This document shows, piece after piece, positions 15,397 through 20,255 of a DNA stretch of 20,255 nt. Every line of letters starts with the position of its first letter. Position 1 is the stretch's first letter. The translations under genes were made by a program, and so were the position numbers. The notes under the pieces were generated by a model. It was given only the letters and a program-made list of their open reading frames with translations. It did no database searches and was not told the DNA's origin. Source of the DNA: a virus; IMG/VR virus record IMGVR_UViG_3300045996_001455, positions 1-20,255 of that record, one strand, 5' to 3'.

Positions 15397-15483
15397 TTGC
15401 CGCACCCGGATTTGAACCGGGGTCTCCGGGACTGGAGTGCACTCCGTACGTCCCGGCGCATTGGGCCTCTGTGCTATGCGGCG
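15397..15483 (-). tRNA. tRNA-like gene with an enlarged anticodon arm, isotype unclear
   Basis: On the minus strand an 87-nt cloverleaf is partly clear. The acceptor strands CGCCGCA and TGCGGCA give six of seven pairs, with a C-A mismatch at the first. TA is at positions 8-9, a D arm GCAC/ATGC has a loop containing GG, and a perfect T arm CCCGG-TTCAAAT-CCGGG is followed by discriminator A. CCA is not encoded. The anticodon region is abnormal: CCGGGAC pairs with GTCCCGG around a 17-base loop containing the palindrome GGAGTGCACTCC. A normal arm has a 5-bp stem and 7-base loop, so about 14 extra bases are present. If 14 bases ahead of CTCCAGT were removed, the anticodon would be CCA (Trp), but this is speculative. 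It could be a decayed tRNA. Confidence 0.5.
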
Positions 15484-15580
15484 TAGCGGGTGGACTTGCG
15501 CTCTGCGGTGCCCGGCCTTTCCGGGTAGACCGCCCGGGGGCGGCTCCACCATCACCGTGTGGCGCGCTCCGACTCGTCGA

Positions 15581-15597
15581 GGACCGGCGACCGGTCC
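15581..15597. other. Hairpin in the leader upstream of the tRNA-like gene
   Basis: GGACCGG at 15581-15587 and CCGGTCC at 15591-15597 form a perfect 7-bp stem with loop CGA. The stretch 15484-15619 has no credible ORF; apart from this and smaller GC hairpins I see nothing in it. Confidence 0.45.
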
Positions 15598-15619
15598 AGC
15601 GGACGTAACGCGCCGCGGT

Positions 15620-15645
15620 TACACCATAACCGGAATTATGGTGTA
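15620..15645. promoter_or_regulatory. 26-bp inverted repeat, possible operator, with a leftward promoter candidate
   Basis: TACACCATAA (15620-15629) and TTATGGTGTA (15636-15645) are perfect inverted repeats around CCGGAA, unusually AT-rich for this genome. On the minus strand TTGACC (15653-15648) and TATGGT (15628-15623) could be -35 and -10 boxes with a long 19-base spacer, driving the tRNA-like gene. CGGTTACACC at 15616-15625 recurs exactly at 18122-18131 before the helicase gene. Confidence 0.5.
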
Positions 15646-15666
15646 GGGGTCAACCGGTCAAATCGG

Positions 15667-15945
15667 TCACAGCCATAGGTCGCCGTTCAGGAAGGCTCGC
15701 AGTAGCGCGTCTGTGATTTCGCTCGGCGACACGTTTGCCTGACTGGACATGATCACCCGCTCGCCGGCCCTATTGCCGTCGATCCCGCGCCACCGTTGCG
15801 GGTAGTAGGTCACCTGCCGGAACGTGGCGCCCTGCGCGTCGTCGTGCTCGAGTACCTCGACGGCGGAGTAGGCGACGCGCTCAACGTCCCGGACCTGTCC
15901 GTGCATGGGCCCGCCAACGAATAGTGTCCGCTTGGGGGTCGTCAT
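15667..15945 (-). CDS. Small phage protein with FVGGPMHGQ motif, unknown function
   Basis: A 92-residue protein beginning MTTPKRTLFVGGPMHGQVRD. The start LFVGGPxHGQ, followed by a charged strand and a Y-x-P-type region (VTYYPQRWRG), belongs to a widespread group of small phage proteins whose role is unknown. The last residues (ITDALLRAFLNGDLWL) form a helix. It is the final gene of the leftward operon and overlaps the preceding one by four bases (ATGA). A longer in-frame reading back to 16116 would overlap that gene completely and has a non-protein-like Arg/Pro-rich extension, so ATG 15945 is chosen. Confidence 0.7.
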   Translation of the reverse strand: MTTPKRTLFVGGPMHGQVRDVERVAYSAVEVLEHDDAQGATFRQVTYYPQRWRGIDGNRAGERVIMSSQANVSPSEITDALLRAFLNGDLWL

Positions 15946-16127
15946 CTCGCCGGCGCCGGTCGGTCGGTGCTCCGGATCACGAAATACAGCCACTGGCCGT
16001 GACCCTGCACGGTGACGCGCTGGCGGGTGCTGAGCGCGGCCGCGCGGTCCGCGGCGTGCGCGTAGGCGTTCTGCAGTCCGGCGCGGCCGCAGACCTCCGA
16101 CCGGGTCTCGATGCACAGCCGGCTCAC
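15942..16127 (-). CDS. Small protein of unknown function
   Basis: Sixty-one residues from a GTG at 16127 that overlaps the preceding gene's TGA (GTGA). The sequence VSRLCIETRSEVCGRAGLQN has two cysteines, followed by AYAHAADRAAALSTRQRVTV and a strand QWLYFVIRSTD. It looks like a small helix-plus-sheet protein; no family was recognised. The overlap with genes on both sides, in an operon where every neighbour does the same, is the main support. An ATG further upstream (16223) is possible but would overlap the preceding gene deeply. Confidence 0.55.
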   Translation of the reverse strand: MSRLCIETRSEVCGRAGLQNAYAHAADRAAALSTRQRVTVQGHGQWLYFVIRSTDRPAPAR

Positions 16128-16327
16128 AGCACGACCGCCGGAAAGATGATGATCAGCACGACCGCGATTGCGCCCGGCAGGCAGAGCATGCCGATCGTGA
16201 GCAGGACGCTCGCCGCGCCGCACCCGGTGCGGGGCGGGGGCGGGTCGGCCGGGTCGCCGCGGCGGACCGCGGCGTGCGTCTGCACCCGGCCGGTCGGCCG
16301 CTGACCGGGGCGCGTCTTCTTAGGCAT
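16124..16327 (-). CDS. Small membrane protein
   Basis: Sixty-seven residues with a positively charged start (MPKKTRPGQRPTGR), a proline-rich stretch (DPADPPPPRTG) and a hydrophobic segment at about 40-66 (VLLTIGMLCLPGAIAVVLII), predicting one or two membrane passes with the basic end in the cytoplasm. The role is unknown. Starts eight bases inside the end of the preceding gene and overlaps the next by four. Early-expressed small membrane proteins in phages often act on host envelope or exclusion functions, but nothing here shows that. Confidence 0.6.
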   Translation of the reverse strand: MPKKTRPGQRPTGRVQTHAAVRRGDPADPPPPRTGCGAASVLLTIGMLCLPGAIAVVLIIIFPAVVL

Positions 16328-16565
16328 GGAGGCTCCTGAACGTGAGGTAGAGGGCGACGCACGCGAGCAGCGCGGCGCCGATCCCGATCCCGAGCATGAT
16401 GTCTTCGGCGACCGGGCGGCCGGCCGCGACGAGCTCGCGCATCCACGGGACGCGCCGGCGGCCGCGGTACCGGTTCGGTCCGTCGTGCGGGAGGAGCGTT
16501 GCCGCGATGAGCCGCGGCCGCTTGAGCGGCCCGGTCGGCTCCTCGTCGACGCGGTGGCGCCTCAC
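16320..16565 (-). CDS. Small protein with C-terminal membrane segment
   Basis: Eighty-one residues from GTG 16565, which overlaps the preceding gene's stop in GTGA. The first 40 residues are basic (VRRHRVDEEPTGPLKRPRLI, NRYRGRRRVPWMREL) and a hydrophobic segment lies at about 56-76 (IMLGIGIGAALLACVALYLT). It would be an inner-membrane protein with a cytoplasmic basic domain. A shorter form from the internal Met in MRELVAAGRP is possible. No family was recognised. Two successive membrane-protein genes in this operon may act together; that is inference. Confidence 0.5.
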   Translation of the reverse strand: MRRHRVDEEPTGPLKRPRLIAATLLPHDGPNRYRGRRRVPWMRELVAAGRPVAEDIMLGIGIGAALLACVALYLTFRSLHA

Positions 16566-16774
16566 GGCGTCACGACCTCGAGGTGTCCGCCCTCGATCCG
16601 GAGCGTGCAGCTCGAGCAGAACGTGAGCGCCGGGTGCGGGGCGGCCGGGACGAGCCGGAGGTACCGCTCCCCGTGGCGCAGGATGTGCCCGCACCCGGTG
16701 GCGTTCCGCGGCGTGTAGCAGGTGAGGAGCTCCTCGTCGACGAGCGGCGACGGGAGCGGGAGCGTGACGGTCAT
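16562..16774 (-). CDS. Small cysteine-rich, probable zinc-binding protein
   Basis: Seventy residues with CYTPRNATGCGHILRHGERY (C19, C28, H30) and FCSSC (C53, C56) forming a likely C..C/H..CxxC zinc site, a ribbon-like fold. No catalytic motif. Translation is well supported: AGGAGGG lies about four bases before the ATG and inside the end of the upstream gene, with ATGA overlap. Such small zinc ribbons often bind DNA, RNA or host proteins; the target is unknown. The dinner of short beta strands around the cysteines (LRLVPAAPHPALTF, LRIEGGHLEVV) fits a ribbon. Confidence 0.65.
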   Translation of the reverse strand: MTVTLPLPSPLVDEELLTCYTPRNATGCGHILRHGERYLRLVPAAPHPALTFCSSCTLRIEGGHLEVVTP

Positions 16775-17523
16775 GATCCCTCCTGAATCATCATCACGTT
16801 GCCGGTGATGAGCGCGGCCGCGACACGCGCCGCGTCGCTCCTGCTCAGCACGACCGCGGTGGGCTGGTAGAGCGCGTGGCCGACCTCGAGCCGGAGCGCC
16901 GGCCGGGCGTTGTCGTGGTCGTCGATCGCCTGCATGAGCACCACGCGGAGGGGTACGTCCGTGACGAGCTCCTCGTCAAGCACGGCGAGCGACAGGAGCT
17001 CGTGCTCGTGGCGGTAGGGCTGGTTCAAGTCCGACGTGTGGCCGGAGGTGCACCACGGGGGGCACGGCTTGTCGCCGAACGGGGCCGGTGCGAGTCCGTT
17101 CGTCCACACCGGGCCCGGCTCGGGCATGAGTCCCTGCCGGGTGAGCTCGTCCGCCATGGCGCTCCGGATGTCAGTGTCGGGGAGCGGGTCCTCGAGGTGG
17201 ATCGGGTCGCCGGCCGGCCGGCCGCAGACCGGCCGGGGGTCCGTGAGTCCATCCGCGCACTGGTCGACCCCGGCGAGCGGCTTGTAGGGGTGGCGGGGGT
17301 CGGTGTCGTTCGGGTCCTGCTGCTCGAGCGAGTTGACGCGGAGCGCGAGCTCCTCCGGGGTGAGCGGCCGGCCGGTGTGCGCGACCTCCCGGGGCGCCTG
17401 GTGCGACCCGTGCTCGTCGTTGACCGTGATGGTGCAGGGCTCGCCGGCCGGGGCGTTGCACCCGGCCTTGCCGCGTCCGTACAGGTTGTCGCACTTCAGG
17501 TAGAGCGCCCAGTTGGTGGTCAT
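16771..17523 (-). CDS. DUF6907-like cysteine/histidine-rich protein
   Basis: A 250-residue protein, first gene of the leftward operon. An N-terminal Cys-rich segment (C11, C22, C30 in GCNAPAGEPC) resembles actinobacterial CxxPxGxPC zinc motifs. A middle segment holds C89 and C100 (VCGRPAGDPIHLED). The C-terminal part carries CPPWC (154-158), H162, H172 and H174 and ends in a helix SRSDAARVAAALIT, the pattern of DUF6907, an uncharacterised actinobacterial family. Three candidate metal sites in one small protein suggest a scaffold or regulator. ATG 17523 is preceded by GAAAGG and by a promoter about 40 bases upstream. The domain name is from recall of the motif; function is unknown. Confidence 0.68.
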   Translation of the reverse strand: MTTNWALYLKCDNLYGRGKAGCNAPAGEPCTITVNDEHGSHQAPREVAHTGRPLTPEELALRVNSLEQQDPNDTDPRHPYKPLAGVDQCADGLTDPRPVCGRPAGDPIHLEDPLPDTDIRSAMADELTRQGLMPEPGPVWTNGLAPAPFGDKPCPPWCTSGHTSDLNQPYRHEHELLSLAVLDEELVTDVPLRVVLMQAIDDHDNARPALRLEVGHALYQPTAVVLSRSDAARVAAALITGNVMMIQEGS

Positions 17524-17563
17524 CGCGGGACCAGCCTTTCGTATCGGTGGGGTGTTGGGGGAG

Positions 17564-17591
17564 AACGTAGCACAGTTGACAGTACTGTCAA
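17564..17591 (-). promoter_or_regulatory. Leftward early promoter
   Basis: On the minus strand TTGACA (17591-17586), 16-base spacer, TACGTT (17569-17564). The predicted start lies about 34 bases before ATG 17523, leaving room for the GAAAGG ribosome binding site. Confidence 0.6.
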
Positions 17592-17592
17592 C
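17575..17592. promoter_or_regulatory. Perfect 18-bp palindrome between divergent operons, probable operator
   Basis: GTTGACAGTACTGTCAAC is a perfect palindrome. Each half contains a consensus -35 box, TTGACA on the plus strand (17576-17581) and TTGACA on the minus strand (17591-17586), so any protein bound here would cover both promoters. Confidence 0.85.
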
Positions 17593-17603
17593 AGTGCTAG
17601 TGT
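17576..17603 (+). promoter_or_regulatory. Rightward early promoter
   Basis: TTGACA (17576-17581), 16-base spacer, TAGTGT (17598-17603). The start site predicted about seven bases on falls at or next to the ATG at 17611, with no Shine-Dalgarno sequence in between, which points to a leaderless message. Confidence 0.65.
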
Positions 17604-17610
17604 CTCCGCC

Positions 17611-17781
17611 ATGGAACCGATCAAGCTGGAAACGGACAGAGCGGCTGTCGCCCGGGCGACCCGTAGTCGGACGGCGGACGAGCGGGAGGCGGAGAGGCTC
17701 CGCGGCCGCGGGTGGGACGTCCGGCCGCCGTGCGACCTCGGCGAGCAGGTCGCGAGCGGCAAGTACGGGCTCCGGCAGTGA
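17611..17781 (+). CDS. Small charged protein of unknown function, probably leaderless
   Basis: Fifty-six residues, MEPIKLETDRAAVARATRSR then TADEREAERLRGRGWDVRPP, ending LGEQVASGKYGLRQ. It is a charged helical protein with one cysteine and no recognised family. It is the first gene of the rightward operon; the start ATG lies where transcription should begin, so translation is likely leaderless, a common mode in actinobacteria. The stop overlaps the next start (GTGA). Its first position behind a palindromic operator would suit a small regulator, but no helix-turn-helix is evident. Confidence 0.6.
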   Translation: MEPIKLETDRAAVARATRSRTADEREAERLRGRGWDVRPPCDLGEQVASGKYGLRQ

Positions 17782-18053
17782 GCGCGCTCTCCGCGCTGCT
17801 CGTCGGCACGGCGCGCGCGATGCGCCGGGCGGCCGCCGTGCTCGAGCAGGTCCCGGACGGGCGGCCGGATGACTGGGCGCACACTCCGGTCCCTGGTTGG
17901 TGGGAGTCGCCGGCGCTTGCGTTCGCGGAGGGCGGCCGGGTGATGTACCTCGAGCTCACGGAGGGCGGGGCGCCGATCGACATGGGTCCGGCGATTCGAG
18001 CGCTCGAGCGGCGGAGGCGGAGCTCCCGGGAGGGGGTCGCCGGGAGCTCCTGA
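17778..18053 (+). CDS. Small protein of unknown function
   Basis: Ninety-one residues from GTG 17778, overlapping the preceding TGA. It starts with an Ala-rich helix (LSALLVGTARAMRRAAAVLE), then a segment with aromatic residues (DDWAHTPVPGWWESPALAF), a strand pair (GGRVMYLELTEGG) and a basic helical end (IRALERRRRSSREG). No family recognised. About 98 bases separate it from the helicase gene; in that interval only the CGGTTACACC copy at 18122 and the GAAAGG ribosome site were noted. Confidence 0.55.
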   Translation: MSALSALLVGTARAMRRAAAVLEQVPDGRPDDWAHTPVPGWWESPALAFAEGGRVMYLELTEGGAPIDMGPAIRALERRRRSSREGVAGSS

Positions 18054-18151
18054 GCCTCGCCCCTCCGACCCTTCAGCCGGAGAGGCTCGCCTATTCGGCC
18101 CGGCGCCGCGATACGCCCGGCCGGTTACACCCTACGAAAGGCCAGACCAGC

Positions 18152-19516
18152 ATGACCGACTTTCGGCAATTCTTCCACCCTGACTATGGACTCAAGGCGC
18201 GAACGGCTGCGAAACGCGTGCTCGAGGCGGGTCCGCTGCTGCTTTCGCCCGATGACCGATTCTGGGGTTATGCCGGCGGCGTCTGGGCGGAGGCGGAGAA
18301 AGACCTCCACGCGCGGACGGTCGATCTCCTCGACGAGCGGTTCCGTGCGCACCACGAAACGGAGATCCGCGGCGTGATCAAGCGCATGGTCGGATCGATG
18401 GACATCAACCCTACCGGCCGGTATATCAACTTCAGTAACGGCATGGTCGCGTGGGACGCGGAGGGTAAGCCGGAGAAGCTCCCGCACCATGAGGAGTACC
18501 TCTCGACCGTGCAACTGCCGGTCCGGTACGTCGAGGGCGCCAAGTGTCCGGAGTTCGATGCGTTCATCGCGGAGGCGGTCGCGGAGGACGACCGCGGCCG
18601 CGTCTGGGAGGTCATCGGCTACCTGATGATGTCCGGCAACCCGCTGCAGAAAATGTTCCTGCTCACGGGGTCCGGCGGCAACGGCAAGGGGGTGTTGCTG
18701 CACGTCATCATGTCGATTCTCGGGAAGATCAACGTTGCGAACGTCCCGTTGCACGCGTTCATCAATGACCGGTTCGCGCCGGCGCGGTTGTACAACCGGC
18801 TCGCCAACGTATGCGGCGACATCGATGTGACCTACATCGAACAAACCGGGCTGATCAAGCAACTCGCCGGAGAGGATCTCATCGACGGGGAGCGCAAGTA
18901 CGGTCAGCCGTTCCAATTCGAGTTCTGGGGAAAGTCGATCTTCTCGGCCAACGGAATCCCGGCCTCCGCCGATCCGTCGTTCGGGTGGGTCCGCCGGTGG
19001 GAGGTCGTCGACTTCCCCAACGCCCCGCGGCGGCCGGACCGCGGACTCAAGCGCCGGCTGTCGACGGACGACGAGCTCGAGGGGATCGCGGCGCGCGCGG
19101 TCCTGGCGCTCCGGGACCTCATGGCCCGCGGGGCGTTCGTCCACGGTGCTGCAGCAACCGCAGTGCACGACGAGTTCGCGCAGCGGTCTAACAAGGTGTT
19201 GCAGTGGCTGACCGAAACCACGTTCGAGGATCCCTCGAGCTGGTACGACCGCCCCACGATGGTCAAGCGATTCCGGGTGTGGGACGCGTACAACAACCCG
19301 TCTGCGCGGGTGCTCGGCACGCAGAAGTTCTACGAAATGGTGCGCGGGGTGCTGGGGCACGAACGCAAGCGCCGGGGGATCTACGGGTTCGCTGGCCGCC
19401 GGTTCCTCGAGGACATCGCTTACTCAGAGGTGGTCGACGGTTCGGCGGAGAGTGACGACGAAAATGCCCCATCGCAAGGGGGCAATTCCGGATTTAGCCA
19501 ACCGCACCTAGTCTGA
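18152..19516 (+). CDS. D5-type superfamily 3 replicative helicase
   Basis: A 454-residue ATP-driven DNA helicase of the phage/plasmid primase C-terminal (D5/P4-like) group. Walker A is GSGGNGKG with K179, Walker B is NVCGDID (D223, D225) and sensor 1 is FSANGIP (N267), followed by a likely arginine finger in GWVRRWEVVDFP. About 150 residues precede the motor and look like the D5_N region, with no primase catalytic motif visible, so priming may come from the host or an unrecognised protein. It is the only clear replication gene. The ATG is preceded by GAAAGG about 11 bases upstream; longer in-frame starts overlap the previous gene. The last 25 residues are Ser/Asn/Glu-rich and disordered. Confidence 0.88.
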   Translation: MTDFRQFFHPDYGLKARTAAKRVLEAGPLLLSPDDRFWGYAGGVWAEAEKDLHARTVDLLDERFRAHHETEIRGVIKRMVGSMDINPTGRYINFSNGMVAWDAEGKPEKLPHHEEYLSTVQLPVRYVEGAKCPEFDAFIAEAVAEDDRGRVWEVIGYLMMSGNPLQKMFLLTGSGGNGKGVLLHVIMSILGKINVANVPLHAFINDRFAPARLYNRLANVCGDIDVTYIEQTGLIKQLAGEDLIDGERKYGQPFQFEFWGKSIFSANGIPASADPSFGWVRRWEVVDFPNAPRRPDRGLKRRLSTDDELEGIAARAVLALRDLMARGAFVHGAAATAVHDEFAQRSNKVLQWLTETTFEDPSSWYDRPTMVKRFRVWDAYNNPSARVLGTQKFYEMVRGVLGHERKRRGIYGFAGRRFLEDIAYSEVVDGSAESDDENAPSQGGNSGFSQPHLV

Positions 19517-19692
19517 CCTGCGAAAACGTGCCACGGGGGGCAGGGGGCAATTTCAGCAAAACCGGCTTCATGCACGTATGGGCGCGTGCGCGCGCGTACG
19601 TGCGCGTTACTAACCCAGGCTCTGTGATCATGTCAACCTCTCGGACAGCAAAACTTACAAAGAATCGCCAAAAGGAAGGGATCAAGATCAAC
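19517..19692. other. Non-coding stretch with alternating purine-pyrimidine run and AT-richer half
   Basis: Positions 19582-19607 alternate purine and pyrimidine without a break for 26 bases (mostly GC/GT steps), and GCACGTA at 19572-19578 is the inverse of TACGTGC at 19597-19603. From about 19605 to 19692 the sequence becomes notably AT-richer than the rest of the genome. It follows the helicase gene. An origin or regulatory region is possible; no iterated origin repeats were found. Confidence 0.4.
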
Positions 19693-19785
19693 ATGGATGA
19701 CAACCGTGGTGACGGGCTGATGTTCGTCGCGTTCGTCGCGCTGCTCGTGATCGTGTGGGCTGTCGCCGGGTTCCCGGTGCCGTGA
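19693..19785 (+). CDS. Tiny membrane protein
   Basis: Thirty residues, MDDNRGDGLMFVAFVALLVI then VWAVAGFPVP: a short acidic start followed by one hydrophobic helix. GGAAGGG lies about 12 bases upstream, further than ideal. Its TGA overlaps the GTG of the HNH gene, which supports real coupled translation. Function unknown; single-helix phage proteins of this size are sometimes lysis or exclusion factors, but nothing here indicates which. A longer in-frame start further upstream (19528) would have an unlikely composition. Confidence 0.45.
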   Translation: MDDNRGDGLMFVAFVALLVIVWAVAGFPVP

Positions 19786-20099
19786 GCCGCAACTGGCGCC
19801 GCGGCTCCTCGGGCTCGTGGCGCCGCGTCCGCTTCTACGTCCTCGAGCGCGACCGCTACCGCTGCAAGATCGCGTTCCCGGGGTCGTGGACCGTGCGGGT
19901 GCGGAGCGCGGACGGATCATGGTCGACAGAGCGCCGGCGCTGCCTCGAGGTGGCGTCGTGCGCGCACCACACACTAGGACGGAGCGTGACTGGGGATGAC
20001 CCTCGATACGTCGTCGCTGCCTGCGCACCCTGCAACCACCGCGCCGGCGACCCCACCCGTACCGCTGACCCCCCGCACACACCACGTACTAGGTGGTGA
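19782..20099 (+). CDS. HNH endonuclease
   Basis: A 105-residue protein with the HNH fold pattern: WRRVRFYVLERDRYRCKIAF, an HH pair (H62-H63 in SCAHHTLGRS), and CAPCNHRAG with C81, C84, N85 and H86. C28, C60, C81 and C84 are possible structural zinc ligands. Genes of this type often lie beside terminase and cos in actinophages and can be required for terminase cleavage. If the window ends are joined, this gene lies just upstream of the terminase, fitting that role. The GTG at 19782 overlaps the previous stop. The C-terminal tail (PTRTADPPHTPRTRW) looks disordered, and the end overlaps an inverted repeat. Confidence 0.82.
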   Translation: MSRNWRRGSSGSWRRVRFYVLERDRYRCKIAFPGSWTVRVRSADGSWSTERRRCLEVASCAHHTLGRSVTGDDPRYVVAACAPCNHRAGDPTRTADPPHTPRTRW

Positions 20100-20115
20100 T
20101 GTTGGTATGTGTGCG
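20074..20115. repeat. Nested inverted repeats at the end of the HNH gene
   Basis: CACCAC (20080-20085) and GTGGTG (20093-20098) form an inner stem with loop GTACTAG. An outer pair, CGCACACA (20074-20081) and TGTGTGCG (20108-20115), encloses it. This may be a terminator or part of a packaging (cos-like) site near the genome end. Confidence 0.5.
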
Positions 20116-20255
20116 TTCGTACGTGATGTGCTGGGTGTGGAGGTCGAGCCATGGCAGTGCATGATCATGAGGGGGGTCACGGTGGGTAGTGGGTGGGGGG
20201 CATGTGATGCTGATCACGATGTCCGTTTTTCCCGATCTTGGGGGGGCCCTGACAC
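20107..20255 (+). CDS. Partial open frame with a terminase N-terminus-like motif, runs off the right end
   Basis: From ATG 20107 the frame is open to the window edge and begins MCAFVRDVLGVEVEPWQCMI. The F-x-RDVLG...PWQ string resembles the adenine-binding Q-motif region near the start of terminase large subunits, and the left-edge terminase has its own version, EFARDVLLEPLDPWEEW. The frame could start earlier, at ATG 19996 inside the HNH gene, where MTLDTSSLPAHPATT would lead in. Third codon positions are AT-richer than elsewhere. If the two window ends abut, this frame continues without stop into the terminase. The stretch 20120-20255 is also G-rich and may contain cos. It may be a true N-terminus, a relic or chance. 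Confidence 0.35.
   Translation, partial: MCAFVRDVLGVEVEPWQCMIMRGVTVGSGWGACDADHDVRFSRSWGGPD

Noticed and set aside
15397-15483. Attachment site (attP) inside a tRNA gene
   Set aside because: No integrase or recombinase is present in the window and the match extends over the whole tRNA, not only its 3' half.
13816-15555. 579-residue minus-strand ORF across the fibre genes and intergenic region
   Set aside because: Composition is Arg/Gly/Ala-biased mirror of the fibre repeats and it runs through the terminator and the tRNA-like gene.
16876-17610. Plus-strand extension of the 56-residue gene
   Set aside because: It crosses the promoter palindrome and is antisense to the DUF6907-like gene with biased composition.
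1-20255. Frequent GAGCTC, CTCGAG and GGCCGGCC words as a restriction or modification signal
   Set aside because: They follow from favoured Glu-Leu and Gly/Ala codons at very high GC; no counts were made to show a true excess.

Overview
The window reads as a nearly complete, possibly complete, small tailed-phage genome (siphovirus-like, HK97-type capsid). Very high GC, GTG starts, M15-type endolysin, DUF6907-like protein and the order of tail genes all point to an actinobacterial host; genus cannot be fixed from sequence alone. No integrase, repressor, DNA polymerase or recognisable small terminase subunit was seen, so the visible gene set looks lytic and minimal.

Plus strand, 1-15207, is one tightly packed late operon: large terminase (open at the left edge), a single 1054-residue ORF joining portal, prohead protease and major capsid protein, head-tail connector, tail terminator-like protein, tail tube, two tail-assembly chaperone ORFs, an HK97 gp10-like protein, tape measure, four minor tail proteins, M15 endolysin, holin-like protein, two tail-fibre-like proteins and a small acidic protein. 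Genes mostly overlap by 1-14 bases, so translation is probably coupled.

15208-15666 holds no protein gene. It carries a strong hairpin terminator, a tRNA-like gene on the minus strand with an abnormal anticodon arm, further hairpins and a 26-bp inverted repeat. From 17523 back to 15667 six overlapping minus-strand genes form a leftward operon of small, mostly unknown proteins (two cysteine-rich, two with membrane segments). A divergent control region at 17564-17604, centred on a perfect 18-bp palindrome that supplies both -35 boxes, separates it from the rightward operon at 17611-20099: two small unknown proteins, a D5-type superfamily 3 helicase, a tiny membrane protein and an HNH endonuclease.

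The right end (20100-20255) is G-rich, has nested inverted repeats and an open frame with a terminase-like motif; if the two ends are joined, that frame runs without a stop into the terminase at the left edge. The most notable features are the triple capsid fusion with Shine-Dalgarno-preceded internal ATGs, the divergent palindromic promoter with an apparently leaderless gene, the odd tRNA, and the terminase-like reading frame crossing the contig ends.
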